Positions 1 to 6,876 of a stretch of 13,706 nucleotides of DNA are shown piece after piece. Location: NCBI GenBank assembly GCA_008501785.1, contig QQUD01000916.1, positions 1 to 13,706 of the forward strand, given 5' to 3'. How positions within the stretch are numbered: the stretch's first letter is position 1; every line of letters begins with the position of its first letter. Made by a program: the position numbers and the translations under genes. The notes below the pieces were generated by a model. The model was not told the DNA's origin. It saw only the letters and a list, made by a program, of their open reading frames with translations, and ran no database searches. The stretch comes from Chloroflexota bacterium (lineage in GTDB: Bacteria; Chloroflexota; Anaerolineae; Promineifilales; Promineifilaceae).

Positions 1-210
1 GCTGTTATCAAAATCAGTTGAGATCGTGAGCAAGTTTGATCCAAAGGATTGCACTTCACTGGTGATAGAATCGCTAACCCCATTGCCAATTGCCATCAAA
101 GCAATCACAGCCGCAACACCAATGATCACGCCGAGCATGGTGAGTACTGAGCGCATCTTGTTGGCCATTAAACTGTCAAGAGACGTTAAAATGCTTTCTG
201 TAAAGTTCAT
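1..210 (-). CDS. MacB-type ABC transporter permease, N-terminal 70 residues only (cut by window edge)
   Basis: The reading frame starts at ATG (208-210) and stays open to the left edge. It encodes MNFTESILTSLDSLMANKMR followed by a hydrophobic segment (about residues 22-42, TMLGVIIGVAAVIALMAIG), then a soluble stretch beginning GVSDSITSEVQSFGSNLLTI. The pattern 'short cytoplasmic helix, NKMRS, first membrane helix with GVIIGVAAVIAL, then an extracytoplasmic domain' is that of MacB/FtsX-type permeases (MacB_PCD family), whose remaining three helices lie beyond the window. A CAGGAG ribosome binding site sits 6 nt upstream of the ATG. The gene follows the ABC ATPase by 50 nt on the same strand, as expected for a split ATPase/permease pair rather than the fused E. 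coli MacB. Family assignment is confident; substrate is unknown. Confidence 0.88.
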   Translation of the reverse strand, partial: MNFTESILTSLDSLMANKMRSVLTMLGVIIGVAAVIALMAIGNGVSDSITSEVQSFGSNLLTISTDFDNS

Positions 211-260
211 TGTAAACTCCTGCAAATATTAGACGCAGAATGACGCATAATTTTTGTTTT

Positions 261-929
261 TTATTCATTTTCGACGATGATGCCATCGTGAATCCAAATT
301 TTTCGCTCTGCGAATTCGGCAACTTCGGCATCATGCGTAATCATGATCACGGTCATGCCTGAATCGTGTAAATTTTTAAAAAGCCCCAAAATTTCATCCC
401 CAGATGTAGAATCTAATGCGCCAGTTGGCTCGTCTGCGAGGATGATGCTGGGGTCGGTAGCTAATGCGCGGGCAATCGCTACGCGCTGTTGTTGCCCACC
501 AGAAAGTTCGTCTGGTTTGTGGTCCACACGATCTCCTAATCCAACTGATTCTAATGCCTGTTGCGCACGTTCATTCCGATCATTGCGATTAAATCCGCCG
601 TACATCAGTGGCAACGCAACTTGTTTTAAAGCGGTTGTTCTGGGTAGTAAGTTGAACTGTTGGAAAACAAAGCCGATACGCTTGTTGCGAATGCGGGCTT
701 GTTCATCGTCGGTCATGTTGCTGACGTCGATGTCATCTAAGGTGTAGGTGCCGTTGGTCGGTGCATCGAGGCAGCCAATCACGTTCATGAGCGTGCTTTT
801 GCCTGAGCCAGATGGCCCCATAATGGCTACAAATTCGCCTTCTTCAATTGTTAAATCTATCCCGCGCAGGGCGTGAACTGTTTGCGTGCCCATTTCGTAG
901 GTTTTTGTGATATTTATTAATTCGATCAT
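261..929 (-). CDS. ABC transporter ATP-binding protein, MacB/LolD type
   Basis: A 222-residue ATPase with all nucleotide-binding motifs intact: Walker A GPSGSGKS (38-45), Q-loop VFQQFNLLP (88-96), signature LSGGQQQR (142-149), Walker B IILADEP with catalytic Glu167, D-loop ALDS and H-loop His199. The N-terminus (MIELINITKTYEMG) and the FNLLP sequence after the Q-loop are typical of the LolD/MacB/FtsE-like subgroup that energises mechanotransmission-type permeases. Length is normal for a stand-alone subunit. It lies between the second adaptor gene and the permease gene and would power the latter from the cytoplasmic face. An AAGGAC ribosome binding site precedes the ATG. Function is confident at family level; the substrate (drug, peptide, lipid or siderophore) cannot be told from sequence. 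Confidence 0.95.
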   Translation of the reverse strand: MIELINITKTYEMGTQTVHALRGIDLTIEEGEFVAIMGPSGSGKSTLMNVIGCLDAPTNGTYTLDDIDVSNMTDDEQARIRNKRIGFVFQQFNLLPRTTALKQVALPLMYGGFNRNDRNERAQQALESVGLGDRVDHKPDELSGGQQQRVAIARALATDPSIILADEPTGALDSTSGDEILGLFKNLHDSGMTVIMITHDAEVAEFAERKIWIHDGIIVENE

Positions 930-1009
930 TGTTTTAGTCCTTAGTCTTAGTCTTTAGTCGGTGGTCAGTAATCATTTTCCGTTTTCCATTTACCTTTTAC
1001 CATTTGCTT
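930..1009. repeat. Low-complexity spacer with short-period repeats
   Basis: The spacer between the adaptor 2 stop and the ATPase start reads on the plus strand as successive TTAGTC-like units (TAGTCC, TTAGTC, TTAGTC, TTTAGTC) followed by two TTTTCC and two TTTACC-like units. It looks like decayed or slipped short repeats. Its outer edges carry the ribosome binding site of the ATPase gene. No terminator is visible, so cotranscription is likely. Confidence 0.5.
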
Positions 1010-2647
1010 CTATCCCCCAAATGGGCCGTCTCCCCCGCCGGGTCCTGAACGAACTCCTGCTGTGGGGGCTGCGTCGCCGATAAGCAGTTGATCGCCTGCT
1101 TCCAGGCCGCTAGTGATTTGGGTGTTTTCGCCGTCGCTAAGGCCAATGGTGACTTCAACTGTTTCGCTGGTGTCGCCGGTTATCAGGTTGACGTAATATT
1201 TGCCTGCGGCTCGGTCTGGTGTGATAGTCTGGTTGGGGATGAGCAGCACGTCTGTCTTTTGTTCGGTAATGAGCTGGGCATTGGCGGTCATGCCGACCAG
1301 AATGGGCAAGTTGGTTTCGCTGAGGCTCAGGTAAACTTCGTAGGTGACGAGGGCAGAGCCTGCTACGGTTGTGTTTTTGGGTGCGATGGAGGCGATTTGG
1401 GCATCGATTTCTTCAGTTGGCCAGGATTCGAGGGTGATAACGGCCGTGTTTCCCACCACCATCTCACCAATATCCACTTCATCTACATCCAGCACCACTT
1501 CCAGGCTGGTTGGGTCTACGATTTCAATGGCGATGCTGCCCGCTTGTTCACCGGGGGAGACAGAAACGGCCGTAATCGTTCCCGCAAACGGCGCCGTCAA
1601 CGTCGCATCTTCCAAATTTTGCTGCGCATTTTGCAAAGAAATGCGTGCCTGTTCCACCTGCGCTTCCGCAATCGCAATCCGTTCTGCCGATGCACCAGCC
1701 AACAAAGATTCCAACGTGGCTGTTTCCCGCGCCAATGTCGCTTTTGCCGCTGCAATTTGCATGTCGCTGGCACCTTCCCGCACCAAATCTAGCTGTGCTT
1801 GAGCCGCAGCGACGCTTGCCTGCGAGAGCGATGCACTCGCTTGCAGCGATGCAATGCTGTTGGCATCCCCGTTGATAACCGTGTTGTATACTTCTTGCGC
1901 CTCTGCTAAATTTGCATTGGCTTGTAGCGCAGATAGGCGGGCAGACTCCTCAATATCAGCAATCCGATCCTCATTGAGGCGTTTTTGTGGTTCCATGACC
2001 AGCGTGGTGCTGTGCCATTCGGCTGCAGAGGTGGCTTCTGTTTGTGCCAATTCGAGTTGAATTTGGGCGGCTTGAATTTCTTCAGCGGTGGCTGTTGCTC
2101 TTTCTTCACTCAGTCGTGCATAGGCGGCATTGAGATCTGCCTGAGCTGCACGTAAATTGGCTTCGGCTGAAGCGATGTCGCTTTCGTCTGGGCCGTCTAG
2201 TAAATCATCGAGTTGGGCTTGGGCGCTGAAAACGGCCGCTTCTGCCGCAGCAATATCTTCTGCCGAGGCTGGTTCCAACAAAGTTTCCAAATTTGTTTCT
2301 TGAATGATTAAGCTTTGTTCAGCATTGGCAACAACGCGTTCCAGGTCGGCCGTCACGAGTTGCACCAAGGGCGTGCTGGCTGCAACACTGTCGCCAACTT
2401 CAACAAAGACGGCTTCAATTGTGCCACCTGTGATAAATGCTAATGACGCATCTCGCTGTGCCAGAACGCTGCCGCTGGCTGTTGCGCTGGCTGAAAGGTC
2501 TCCGACAAAAGCGGTGACGATGTCGCCTGTTTGGGTTGTCGATTCATCGTCGCCCGTTTGAAATGCGCTGAATCCGACAATAATTAGAATGACAGTTACG
2601 ATGCCTATCAATGTCCAAAGTAGTTTTTTGTTTTCTTTTAGTTTCAT
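1010..2647 (-). CDS. HlyD/MacA-family membrane-fusion (periplasmic adaptor) protein, adaptor 2
   Basis: From the chosen start the protein has 545 residues: a basic N-terminus (MKLKENKKLL), one membrane anchor (about 11-29), a first half of the barrel-sandwich domain (55-100), a very long Ala/Gln/Glu-rich coiled-coil hairpin (about 105-345), the second lipoyl-like half at TLTAPFAGTITAVSVSPGEQ (349-368), a beta-barrel with SLEVVLDVDEVD (381-392), a membrane-proximal domain with VLLIPNQTITPDRAAGKYYV (467-486), and a Gly-rich tail ending GPFGG. Family members dock an ABC permease to an exit duct. Start choice: GGAG lies 8 nt before the ATG at 2645-2647; ATG 2651-2653 is only 2 nt from it, and the longest possible start (2710) lies inside an inverted repeat. 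It is larger than E. coli MacA because of the coiled coil, which contains repeated units like IAAAEAAVFSAQAQL. Paralogous to the upstream adaptor gene. Confidence 0.9.
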   Translation of the reverse strand: MKLKENKKLLWTLIGIVTVILIIVGFSAFQTGDDESTTQTGDIVTAFVGDLSASATASGSVLAQRDASLAFITGGTIEAVFVEVGDSVAASTPLVQLVTADLERVVANAEQSLIIQETNLETLLEPASAEDIAAAEAAVFSAQAQLDDLLDGPDESDIASAEANLRAAQADLNAAYARLSEERATATAEEIQAAQIQLELAQTEATSAAEWHSTTLVMEPQKRLNEDRIADIEESARLSALQANANLAEAQEVYNTVINGDANSIASLQASASLSQASVAAAQAQLDLVREGASDMQIAAAKATLARETATLESLLAGASAERIAIAEAQVEQARISLQNAQQNLEDATLTAPFAGTITAVSVSPGEQAGSIAIEIVDPTSLEVVLDVDEVDIGEMVVGNTAVITLESWPTEEIDAQIASIAPKNTTVAGSALVTYEVYLSLSETNLPILVGMTANAQLITEQKTDVLLIPNQTITPDRAAGKYYVNLITGDTSETVEVTIGLSDGENTQITSGLEAGDQLLIGDAAPTAGVRSGPGGGDGPFGG

Positions 2648-2682
2648 TTTCATTACTCCGCAGCCCTGATTGCCGCAATTTC

Positions 2683-2746
2683 GGGCGAGGCGGTGGCGAG
2701 ACAAGGTCATTTGCTTCTGCCAATGCCTTTCGCTACCGCCTCGCCC
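2683..2746. repeat. GC-rich imperfect inverted repeat in the spacer between the two adaptor genes
   Basis: Arm GGGCGAGGCGGTGGCG (2683-2698) pairs with CGCTACCGCCTCGCCC (2731-2746) at 15 of 16 positions around a 32-nt loop that has some further imperfect pairing. It sits in the 211-nt gap between adaptor 1 and adaptor 2, just before the ribosome binding site of adaptor 2. No T-tract follows, so a classical terminator is unlikely; it could be a REP/MITE-like element or an mRNA-stabilising hairpin that sets different levels of the two adaptors. The remainder of the gap (2747-2858) shows nothing recognisable. Confidence 0.7.
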
Positions 2747-2858
2747 TTACCAAACCTATTACCGAAATAAATTTTTAATTTCCATAAACATGTTTTCAGA
2801 CTCAGACGTCGAATTCATTCGATGGCTTCATTCCGGTTTCCGCTCACCATTAATCCAT

Positions 2859-4424
2859 TTAATCGCCAAACGGTCCGCCATTCCCTGGTCCTCGTTCTTC
2901 ATTTGCAGTTGCAAAATTTGGGATTACGAGCGTGTCGCCTTCAAGGATGCCGTCTTTGATTTGGGTGAAATTGTCATCTGCAAGACCAATTTGCACCTCA
3001 ACTGTGCTCGTTGTGCCGTCAGCTTGCTGCAATTCAACAAAATATTTGCCCGCTGTGCGATCTGGGGTGATCGCTTGATTGGGGACCAGCAACACATTTG
3101 CTGCCTCGGCTGTAATCAGGTTGGCATTGGCGGTCATGCCTACCAGAATCGGAAGGTCCGTTGTGCCAATTGCCAGATGAACATCATAAGAAACGAGTCC
3201 AGAATTTGTTTCTTGAGCACTTGGCGCGATTGCCAGGACTTCGCTGTCTACAACTTCATTAGGCCACGTCTCCAAGCTGATTGTGGCCGGTTGTCCAACG
3301 CTAAAGGTGCCCACGTCCACTTCATCTACACTGAGCACGACTTCTAGACTGCTGGAATCTACCATTTCGATGACGACCCCGGTGGCAAGTTCTCCTTCGC
3401 TGACGTAAAGTTCGGTAATCATGCCTTTGAATGGGGCTAAAATTGATGCTTCATGCAGTCGCTCTGTGGCGTTTGCCAGTGAGATGCGTGCTTGCTCAAC
3501 TTCTGATTCAGAGGCGCGAATTTCGGCATCTGTCGGCCCATCAACTAAAGTGGCCAGGGCTGCTTGTGCGCTGGCGAGTTGGGCTTCGGCACTGGCTAAA
3601 TCTACAACGGTGGCTCCTGCTAACGTATCGTTGTAATCAATTTCACTGACTTCTAAACGAGCGCTGGCGGCGGCTACGCTGTTTTGGGCAGCGGCCAGGT
3701 CAGGACCTGCTTGCAGCTCTTGCAGCGTGGCGACTGCGTCGGCGTAGGCTTGCTGCGCTTCTAGCAGAGCGGCGTGGGTGTCAGCGTTGGTGTTATCTTC
3801 GTTGGCTTCTTGGGCGTTTTCGAGGGCGAATTGGGTGGAGAGAACGGCCGTTTCCGCTGCCTTAATCTGCGCCTCTGTAATCGAATCGCGTGTAGACCCT
3901 AAACTTGCCGAAGCAGACCAGACCGAAGCTGTAGACGAATTCACGCTTGCTTCAGCCAAGGCAATTTCTGCTTCGGTTGGACCTGCGAGATAATCATTGA
4001 CTTGTGCTTGTGCGCTGGCAACAGCCGCTTCGGCTGACGCAATGTCAAAATCATCCGCTGGTGCTAATAGGTTGGCTAGATTTGCCTCTGCAATTGCCAA
4101 TGTTTGTTCTGCGTTGGCGACATCGAGTTGCAGGGATGCGGTTTCTAGTTGAACCAGCACATCGCCTGTGTTTACGGTGTCGCCAGTGCGGACGTTAACG
4201 GCCGTAACCACCCCTGGACTATTTGCAGACAAAGAAGCTTCATGCTGTGGCAAAACCTGTCCACTAGCCGTTGCGCTGTCAGCTAGGTCTCCGATAACGG
4301 CCGTAACTGTTTCGCCTGCCAGTGCGTTTGCTTCATTCTGGGAAGCCGTGCTGCAGCTGACAAAAACAATTCCGCCAATGATGGCGAAACCAATAAGTAT
4401 CCAAATTAGTCGTTTTTTATCCAT
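2859..4424 (-). CDS. HlyD/MacA-family membrane-fusion (periplasmic adaptor) protein, adaptor 1; possible lipoprotein
   Basis: First gene of the minus-strand export operon, 521 residues from ATG 4422-4424, which has GGGAG 5 nt upstream; an in-frame ATG at 4449-4451 lacks such a site. Residues 1-23 form a signal or anchor (MDKKRLIWILIGFAIIGGIV) followed by FVSC at 21-24, a near-lipobox that may make Cys24 a lipid attachment site. Then come a barrel-sandwich half (about 50-95), a long coiled-coil region with repeated units such as IASAEAAVASAQAQV, the second half at SILAPFKGMITELYVSEGEL, a barrel segment SLEVVLSVDEVDVG, the LLVPNQAITPDRTAGKYFVE stretch, and a tail ending GGPFGD. The domain order and several blocks match adaptor 2, so the two are tandem paralogues. 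Having two different adaptors for one ABC pair suggests a mixed adaptor ring or two exchangeable adaptors; this is inference. Confidence 0.9.
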   Translation of the reverse strand: MDKKRLIWILIGFAIIGGIVFVSCSTASQNEANALAGETVTAVIGDLADSATASGQVLPQHEASLSANSPGVVTAVNVRTGDTVNTGDVLVQLETASLQLDVANAEQTLAIAEANLANLLAPADDFDIASAEAAVASAQAQVNDYLAGPTEAEIALAEASVNSSTASVWSASASLGSTRDSITEAQIKAAETAVLSTQFALENAQEANEDNTNADTHAALLEAQQAYADAVATLQELQAGPDLAAAQNSVAAASARLEVSEIDYNDTLAGATVVDLASAEAQLASAQAALATLVDGPTDAEIRASESEVEQARISLANATERLHEASILAPFKGMITELYVSEGELATGVVIEMVDSSSLEVVLSVDEVDVGTFSVGQPATISLETWPNEVVDSEVLAIAPSAQETNSGLVSYDVHLAIGTTDLPILVGMTANANLITAEAANVLLVPNQAITPDRTAGKYFVELQQADGTTSTVEVQIGLADDNFTQIKDGILEGDTLVIPNFATANEERGPGNGGPFGD

Positions 4425-4447
4425 TTTTACTCCCGTAAAGCTCGTTA

Positions 4448-4503
4448 GCATTTCAGACGAAGCTGACTAGCTGAAATGCTGAAATGCTGATTAGCTGAAA
4501 TGC
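4448..4503. repeat. Short direct and inverted repeats of GCTGAAATGC upstream of the export operon
   Basis: GCTGAAATGC occurs three times in direct orientation (4470-4479, 4478-4487 overlapping by 2 nt, 4494-4503), and a 9-nt inverted copy GCATTTCAG lies at 4448-4456. The set occupies the 5' leader of adaptor 1, immediately upstream of its ribosome binding site. It could be a multi-site operator, a leader structure, or a decayed repeat element of the kind seen in other spacers here. Confidence 0.6.
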
Positions 4504-4580
4504 AAATTATTTTTCGTGTTTATTATTCTTAGTTTAGGCTCGGATTCTGGAGAAATTATGGAGATGTCGTGCAATCAATC

Positions 4581-4592
4581 TGCAAATTTGCA
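4581..4592. promoter_or_regulatory. Perfect 12-bp palindrome TGCAAATTTGCA, candidate operator
   Basis: TGCAAATTTGCA is a perfect dyad in the AT-rich divergent spacer between the export operon (minus) and pckA (plus), about 76 bp upstream of the pckA -10 element. Such a symmetric site in a divergent promoter region suits a dimeric regulator. No regulator gene is in the window and the site occurs once, so the role is inference. Confidence 0.35.
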
Positions 4593-4644
4593 ATTTATGT
4601 GATTAATGTAATGTAATTCTTATTAATATCCGCTGGAATTATGA

Positions 4645-4673
4645 TCGCAATGAAACCATTAAGAAGCTATAAT
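4645..4673 (+). promoter_or_regulatory. Candidate sigma-70-type promoter for pckA
   Basis: A perfect -10 TATAAT (4668-4673) is preceded at 17 bp by TCGCAA (4645-4650), which matches only three of six -35 consensus bases. Transcription would start near 4680, giving a leader of about 140 nt before the pckA ATG. The weak -35 suggests that an activator may be needed. Confidence 0.5.
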
Positions 4674-4690
4674 GATTTACGCGTTTTAAG

Positions 4691-4756
4691 TCAGCCAAAA
4701 TGGCTGATAGCATCCCACTAGCACGCAAAGGGCCTCTAAAATTTAAAGTTTGAGGC
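4691..4756 (+). other. Two small hairpins in the pckA leader
   Basis: TCAGCCA (4691-4697) pairs perfectly with TGGCTGA (4701-4707) over a 3-nt loop, and GCCTC (4732-4736) pairs with GAGGC (4752-4756), closing an A/T-rich loop with further partial pairing. Both lie in the predicted transcribed leader of pckA. Neither is followed by a T-run, so they are not terminators. They may affect leader stability; no known riboswitch is recognised. Confidence 0.4.
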
Positions 4757-4800
4757 ATATTTTCACAAGTCAACGGAAGCAATTTTTAGAGAAATAAATT

Positions 4801-4833
4801 ATGACAGATCAAGGAGATAATTATGTCAAATGA
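4801..4833 (+). other. Ten-codon leader ORF overlapping the pckA start
   Basis: ATG at 4801 opens [10 protein letters not shown] and stops at TGA 4831-4833, out of frame with pckA and overlapping its first codons. The pckA ribosome binding site AAGGAG (4811-4816) lies inside it. Upstream of its own ATG there is only a weak purine stretch (AGAGAAA). Translation of it would interfere with or couple to pckA initiation; it may equally be chance. Confidence 0.2.
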
Positions 4834-6409
4834 GTTCGCTCTGAAACAATATGGGATTGAAGTTACAAACATTGTTCGGAATGCAGTGCCTGCGGATCTT
4901 TATCAGCAAGCTTTACTTTACGAACCGGAAGCTGCCATTGCTGACTCTGGTGCCATCATGGTGCGCTCTGGGGAAAAAACTGGACGCAGCCCAAAAGACA
5001 AGCGCATCGTTGTAAATGATACTTCTAAAGATGATATTTGGTGGGGAGATATTAATGTTGGGGTTGATGAACTCACGTTTCAAATCAATCGTGAACGCGC
5101 CCTCGATTACCTGAATACATGCGACCGAATTTACGTGGTTGATGGCTTTGCAGGTTGGGACCTGAAAGAGCGTATCAAGGTTCGCATTGTTTGCACGCGG
5201 CCATACCATGCCCTTTTCATGCACAACATGTTGATTCGTCCCACATTCGAAGAGTTGGAATCATTTGGTGAACCAGATTATGTTGTTTTCAATGCAGGTC
5301 AATTCCCAGCGAACCGTCATACGACCGGTATGACCTCAAAAACGAGTGTTGATCTGTCTTTTGAGCAAAAAGAATTTGTCATTCTTGGTACAGAATATGC
5401 AGGCGAAATGAAGAAAGGTGTCTTTACAGTCATGAATTACATTATGCCGAAGAAAGGCGTCTTGTCGATGCACTGCTCGGCGAATGAAGGTGATGATGGG
5501 GATGTCGCAGTCTTCTTTGGACTGTCTGGAACGGGTAAAACTACCTTATCTGCCGATCAAAACCGCAAGCTGATTGGTGATGACGAACACTGCTGGACAG
5601 AAGATGGTGTTTTCAATATTGAAGGTGGCTGCTACGCAAAAGCCATCAATCTCTCTGCAGAAAGAGAACCGGAAATTTATGGTGCAATTAAGTTTGGTAC
5701 TGTGCTAGAAAATGTGGTTTATGATGAGCGGACGCATGCTGTTGACTACACCGATGTTTCCCTTACGCAAAATACCCGTGCATCCTATCCGGTGGAATTC
5801 ATCCCAAATGCAAAAATACCTTGTATGGGTGGACATCCGAATAATGTCATTCTGTTGACGGCCGATGCGTTTGGCGTATTGCCTCCTGTAAGTAAATTGA
5901 CCCCAGAACAGGCAATGTATCATTTTATCAGTGGTTACACTGCCAAAGTAGCCGGTACAGAAATGGGTGTGACTGAGCCGCAAGCCACGTTCTCGGCTTG
6001 TTTCGGAGCTGCTTTCTTGGTATGGCATCCTAGCAAATATGCTGAATTGCTGGCTCAAAAAATGGAAGAGCATGGCGCGAAGGCATGGCTGGTGAATACT
6101 GGCTGGACAGGTGGCCCATTTGGCGTCGGTTCACGTATTCGACTCCGGTATACACGCGCCATCATTAACGCAATTCATGACGGCTCATTGGACAAAGTTG
6201 AGACTGTAACAGATACATTATTTGGTTTTGAAGTGCCAACATCATGTCTGCATGTACCGGATGCAGTTTTGATTCCTCGTAACACGTGGAATGATGAACA
6301 TGCATACGATGAACAAGCGCGTAAACTTGCTAAACTGTTTAAAAAGAATTTTAAACAGTTCAAAGCTGGCAGCAGCAAGGCTATCATTAATGCGGGTCCA
6401 AAAGTCTAA
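4823..6409 (+). CDS. pckA: Phosphoenolpyruvate carboxykinase (ATP)
   Basis: A cytoplasmic enzyme of 528 residues converting oxaloacetate and ATP to PEP, CO2 and ADP (EC 4.1.1.49), the entry step of gluconeogenesis from TCA intermediates. The key elements of the ATP-type family are all present: GRSPKDKR (54-61, substrate-binding Arg56), GEMKKG with Lys197/Lys198 (metal and substrate ligands), MHCSAN with His217, the P-loop [11 protein letters not shown] (233-243, Lys239), kinase-2 LIGDDEHCW (250-258, metal-binding Asp252/253), NTRASYP with Arg319, and the adenine-side region [17 protein letters not shown] (371-387). Length is near the usual value for the family. AAGGAG lies 6 nt before the ATG. 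It is monocistronic: its own promoter region upstream, an intrinsic terminator downstream. Nothing in the coding sequence looks damaged. Confidence 0.98.
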   Translation: MSNEFALKQYGIEVTNIVRNAVPADLYQQALLYEPEAAIADSGAIMVRSGEKTGRSPKDKRIVVNDTSKDDIWWGDINVGVDELTFQINRERALDYLNTCDRIYVVDGFAGWDLKERIKVRIVCTRPYHALFMHNMLIRPTFEELESFGEPDYVVFNAGQFPANRHTTGMTSKTSVDLSFEQKEFVILGTEYAGEMKKGVFTVMNYIMPKKGVLSMHCSANEGDDGDVAVFFGLSGTGKTTLSADQNRKLIGDDEHCWTEDGVFNIEGGCYAKAINLSAEREPEIYGAIKFGTVLENVVYDERTHAVDYTDVSLTQNTRASYPVEFIPNAKIPCMGGHPNNVILLTADAFGVLPPVSKLTPEQAMYHFISGYTAKVAGTEMGVTEPQATFSACFGAAFLVWHPSKYAELLAQKMEEHGAKAWLVNTGWTGGPFGVGSRIRLRYTRAIINAIHDGSLDKVETVTDTLFGFEVPTSCLHVPDAVLIPRNTWNDEHAYDEQARKLAKLFKKNFKQFKAGSSKAIINAGPKV

Positions 6410-6446
6410 GACTGCTTAATCGATAGTATTTCTTAACGAATCAATT

Positions 6447-6485
6447 AAAAACACCTCACTCTGGATTTTGGAGTGGGGTGTTTTT
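6447..6485 (+). terminator. Rho-independent terminator of pckA
   Basis: The arm at 6447-6461 (AAAAACACCTCACTC) pairs with 6471-6485 (GAGTGGGGTGTTTTT) with a single G-T wobble, a 9-nt loop and a trailing T-tract, 38 nt after the pckA stop. The A-tract on the 5' side makes it potentially active in both directions. Confidence 0.92.
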
Positions 6486-6542
6486 GTCTTTGGCTAGAAG
6501 ATTGTCGTTGTTGAAAAAATTTTGAAGCAAAATGGAAAATAT

Positions 6543-6571
6543 TTGAGTGAGTAGAACGTGTGTGCTATAAT
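6543..6571 (+). promoter_or_regulatory. Near-consensus sigma-70-type promoter with extended -10
   Basis: TTGAGT (6543-6548) and a perfect TATAAT (6566-6571) are separated by exactly 17 bp, and the -10 is preceded by TGC, giving the extended form TGnTATAAT. It is the best promoter match I see in the window. It lies 551 nt upstream of the next gene, with no credible ORF directly behind it, so it drives either a long leader to the AlkD-like gene or a separate small RNA. Confidence 0.65.
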
Positions 6572-6654
6572 TGATGTGTTGTTTTAGTTTATTTTTTTGC
6601 TATTAGTCAAAGTTGTTGTCAATACTAAGTACAAACAAAAATGTTTTGTCGCTT

Positions 6655-6687
6655 AGATTGGACCAATCTTTGAGATTGGTCCAATCT
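6655..6687. repeat. Double palindrome forming a 15-3-15 perfect inverted repeat
   Basis: AGATTGGACCAATCT (6655-6669) and AGATTGGTCCAATCT (6673-6687) are each near-perfect palindromes about a central base, and are exact reverse complements of one another across TTG. The sequence can fold as one long hairpin or as two small ones. It is not followed by a T-run. Confidence 0.85.
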
Positions 6688-6738
6688 TGAACCAACACAA
6701 CTTGATTGAATGCACTTAGTACCTCAACTTTATGATTT

Positions 6739-6792
6739 TGTAGGGTGAATTGGCAATTCGCCCAGAGTGGCGATTTATCAAATCGCCCTACA
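6739..6792. repeat. 54-bp element with TGTAGGG/CCCTACA ends and two internal hairpins
   Basis: Perfect 7-bp terminal inverted repeats (6739-6745 and 6786-6792) enclose two hairpins: GGGTGAATTG paired with CAATTCGCCC around one base (6743-6763, one G-T wobble), and GGCGATTT paired with AAATCGCC around ATC (6769-6787). The two arms also resemble each other in inverted orientation (19 of 24 positions). The compact nested symmetry suggests a dispersed intergenic repeat; only a genome search can show copy number. Confidence 0.7.
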
Positions 6793-6876
6793 TTTTTAGA
6801 AAGTTACGGTACTAGTTATTTTAGCTGATGCCGGGAAGACCAAGCACAGAATAGGGAAGAAACTCGTCCTGCAATC

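Larger units (their letters stand above)
6578..6797 (+). ncRNA. Candidate structured small RNA or long 5' leader
   Basis: Downstream of the promoter at 6543-6571 the sequence is unusually rich in pairing: TGTGTTG (6574-6580) with CAACACA, a closing stem TACTAAGT (6623-6630) with ACTTAGTA (6714-6721), the double palindrome at 6655-6687 inside it, then two hairpins at 6743-6763 and 6769-6787. The last hairpin is followed after five bases by TTTTT (6793-6797), a plausible but weak stop. No coding potential is evident. I recognise no known RNA family; the structures could instead belong to mobile repeat elements. Confidence 0.25.

Noticed and set aside
343..747. 134-residue plus-strand ORF
   Set aside because: It lies fully antisense to the ABC ATPase, whose motifs are intact, and has a Cys/Arg/Ser-rich composition typical of a shadow frame.
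2648..2710. Longer start for adaptor 2 (ATG at 2708-2710)
   Set aside because: The extra 21 residues fall in the GC-rich inverted repeat, and GGAG is ideally spaced for the ATG at 2645-2647.
2670..3347. 225-residue plus-strand ORF
   Set aside because: It is antisense to adaptor 1 and the spacer, begins inside an inverted repeat, has no ribosome binding site and resembles no family.
4448..4503. CRISPR-like array
   Set aside because: The units are 10 nt, overlap each other, and lack unique spacers of regular length.
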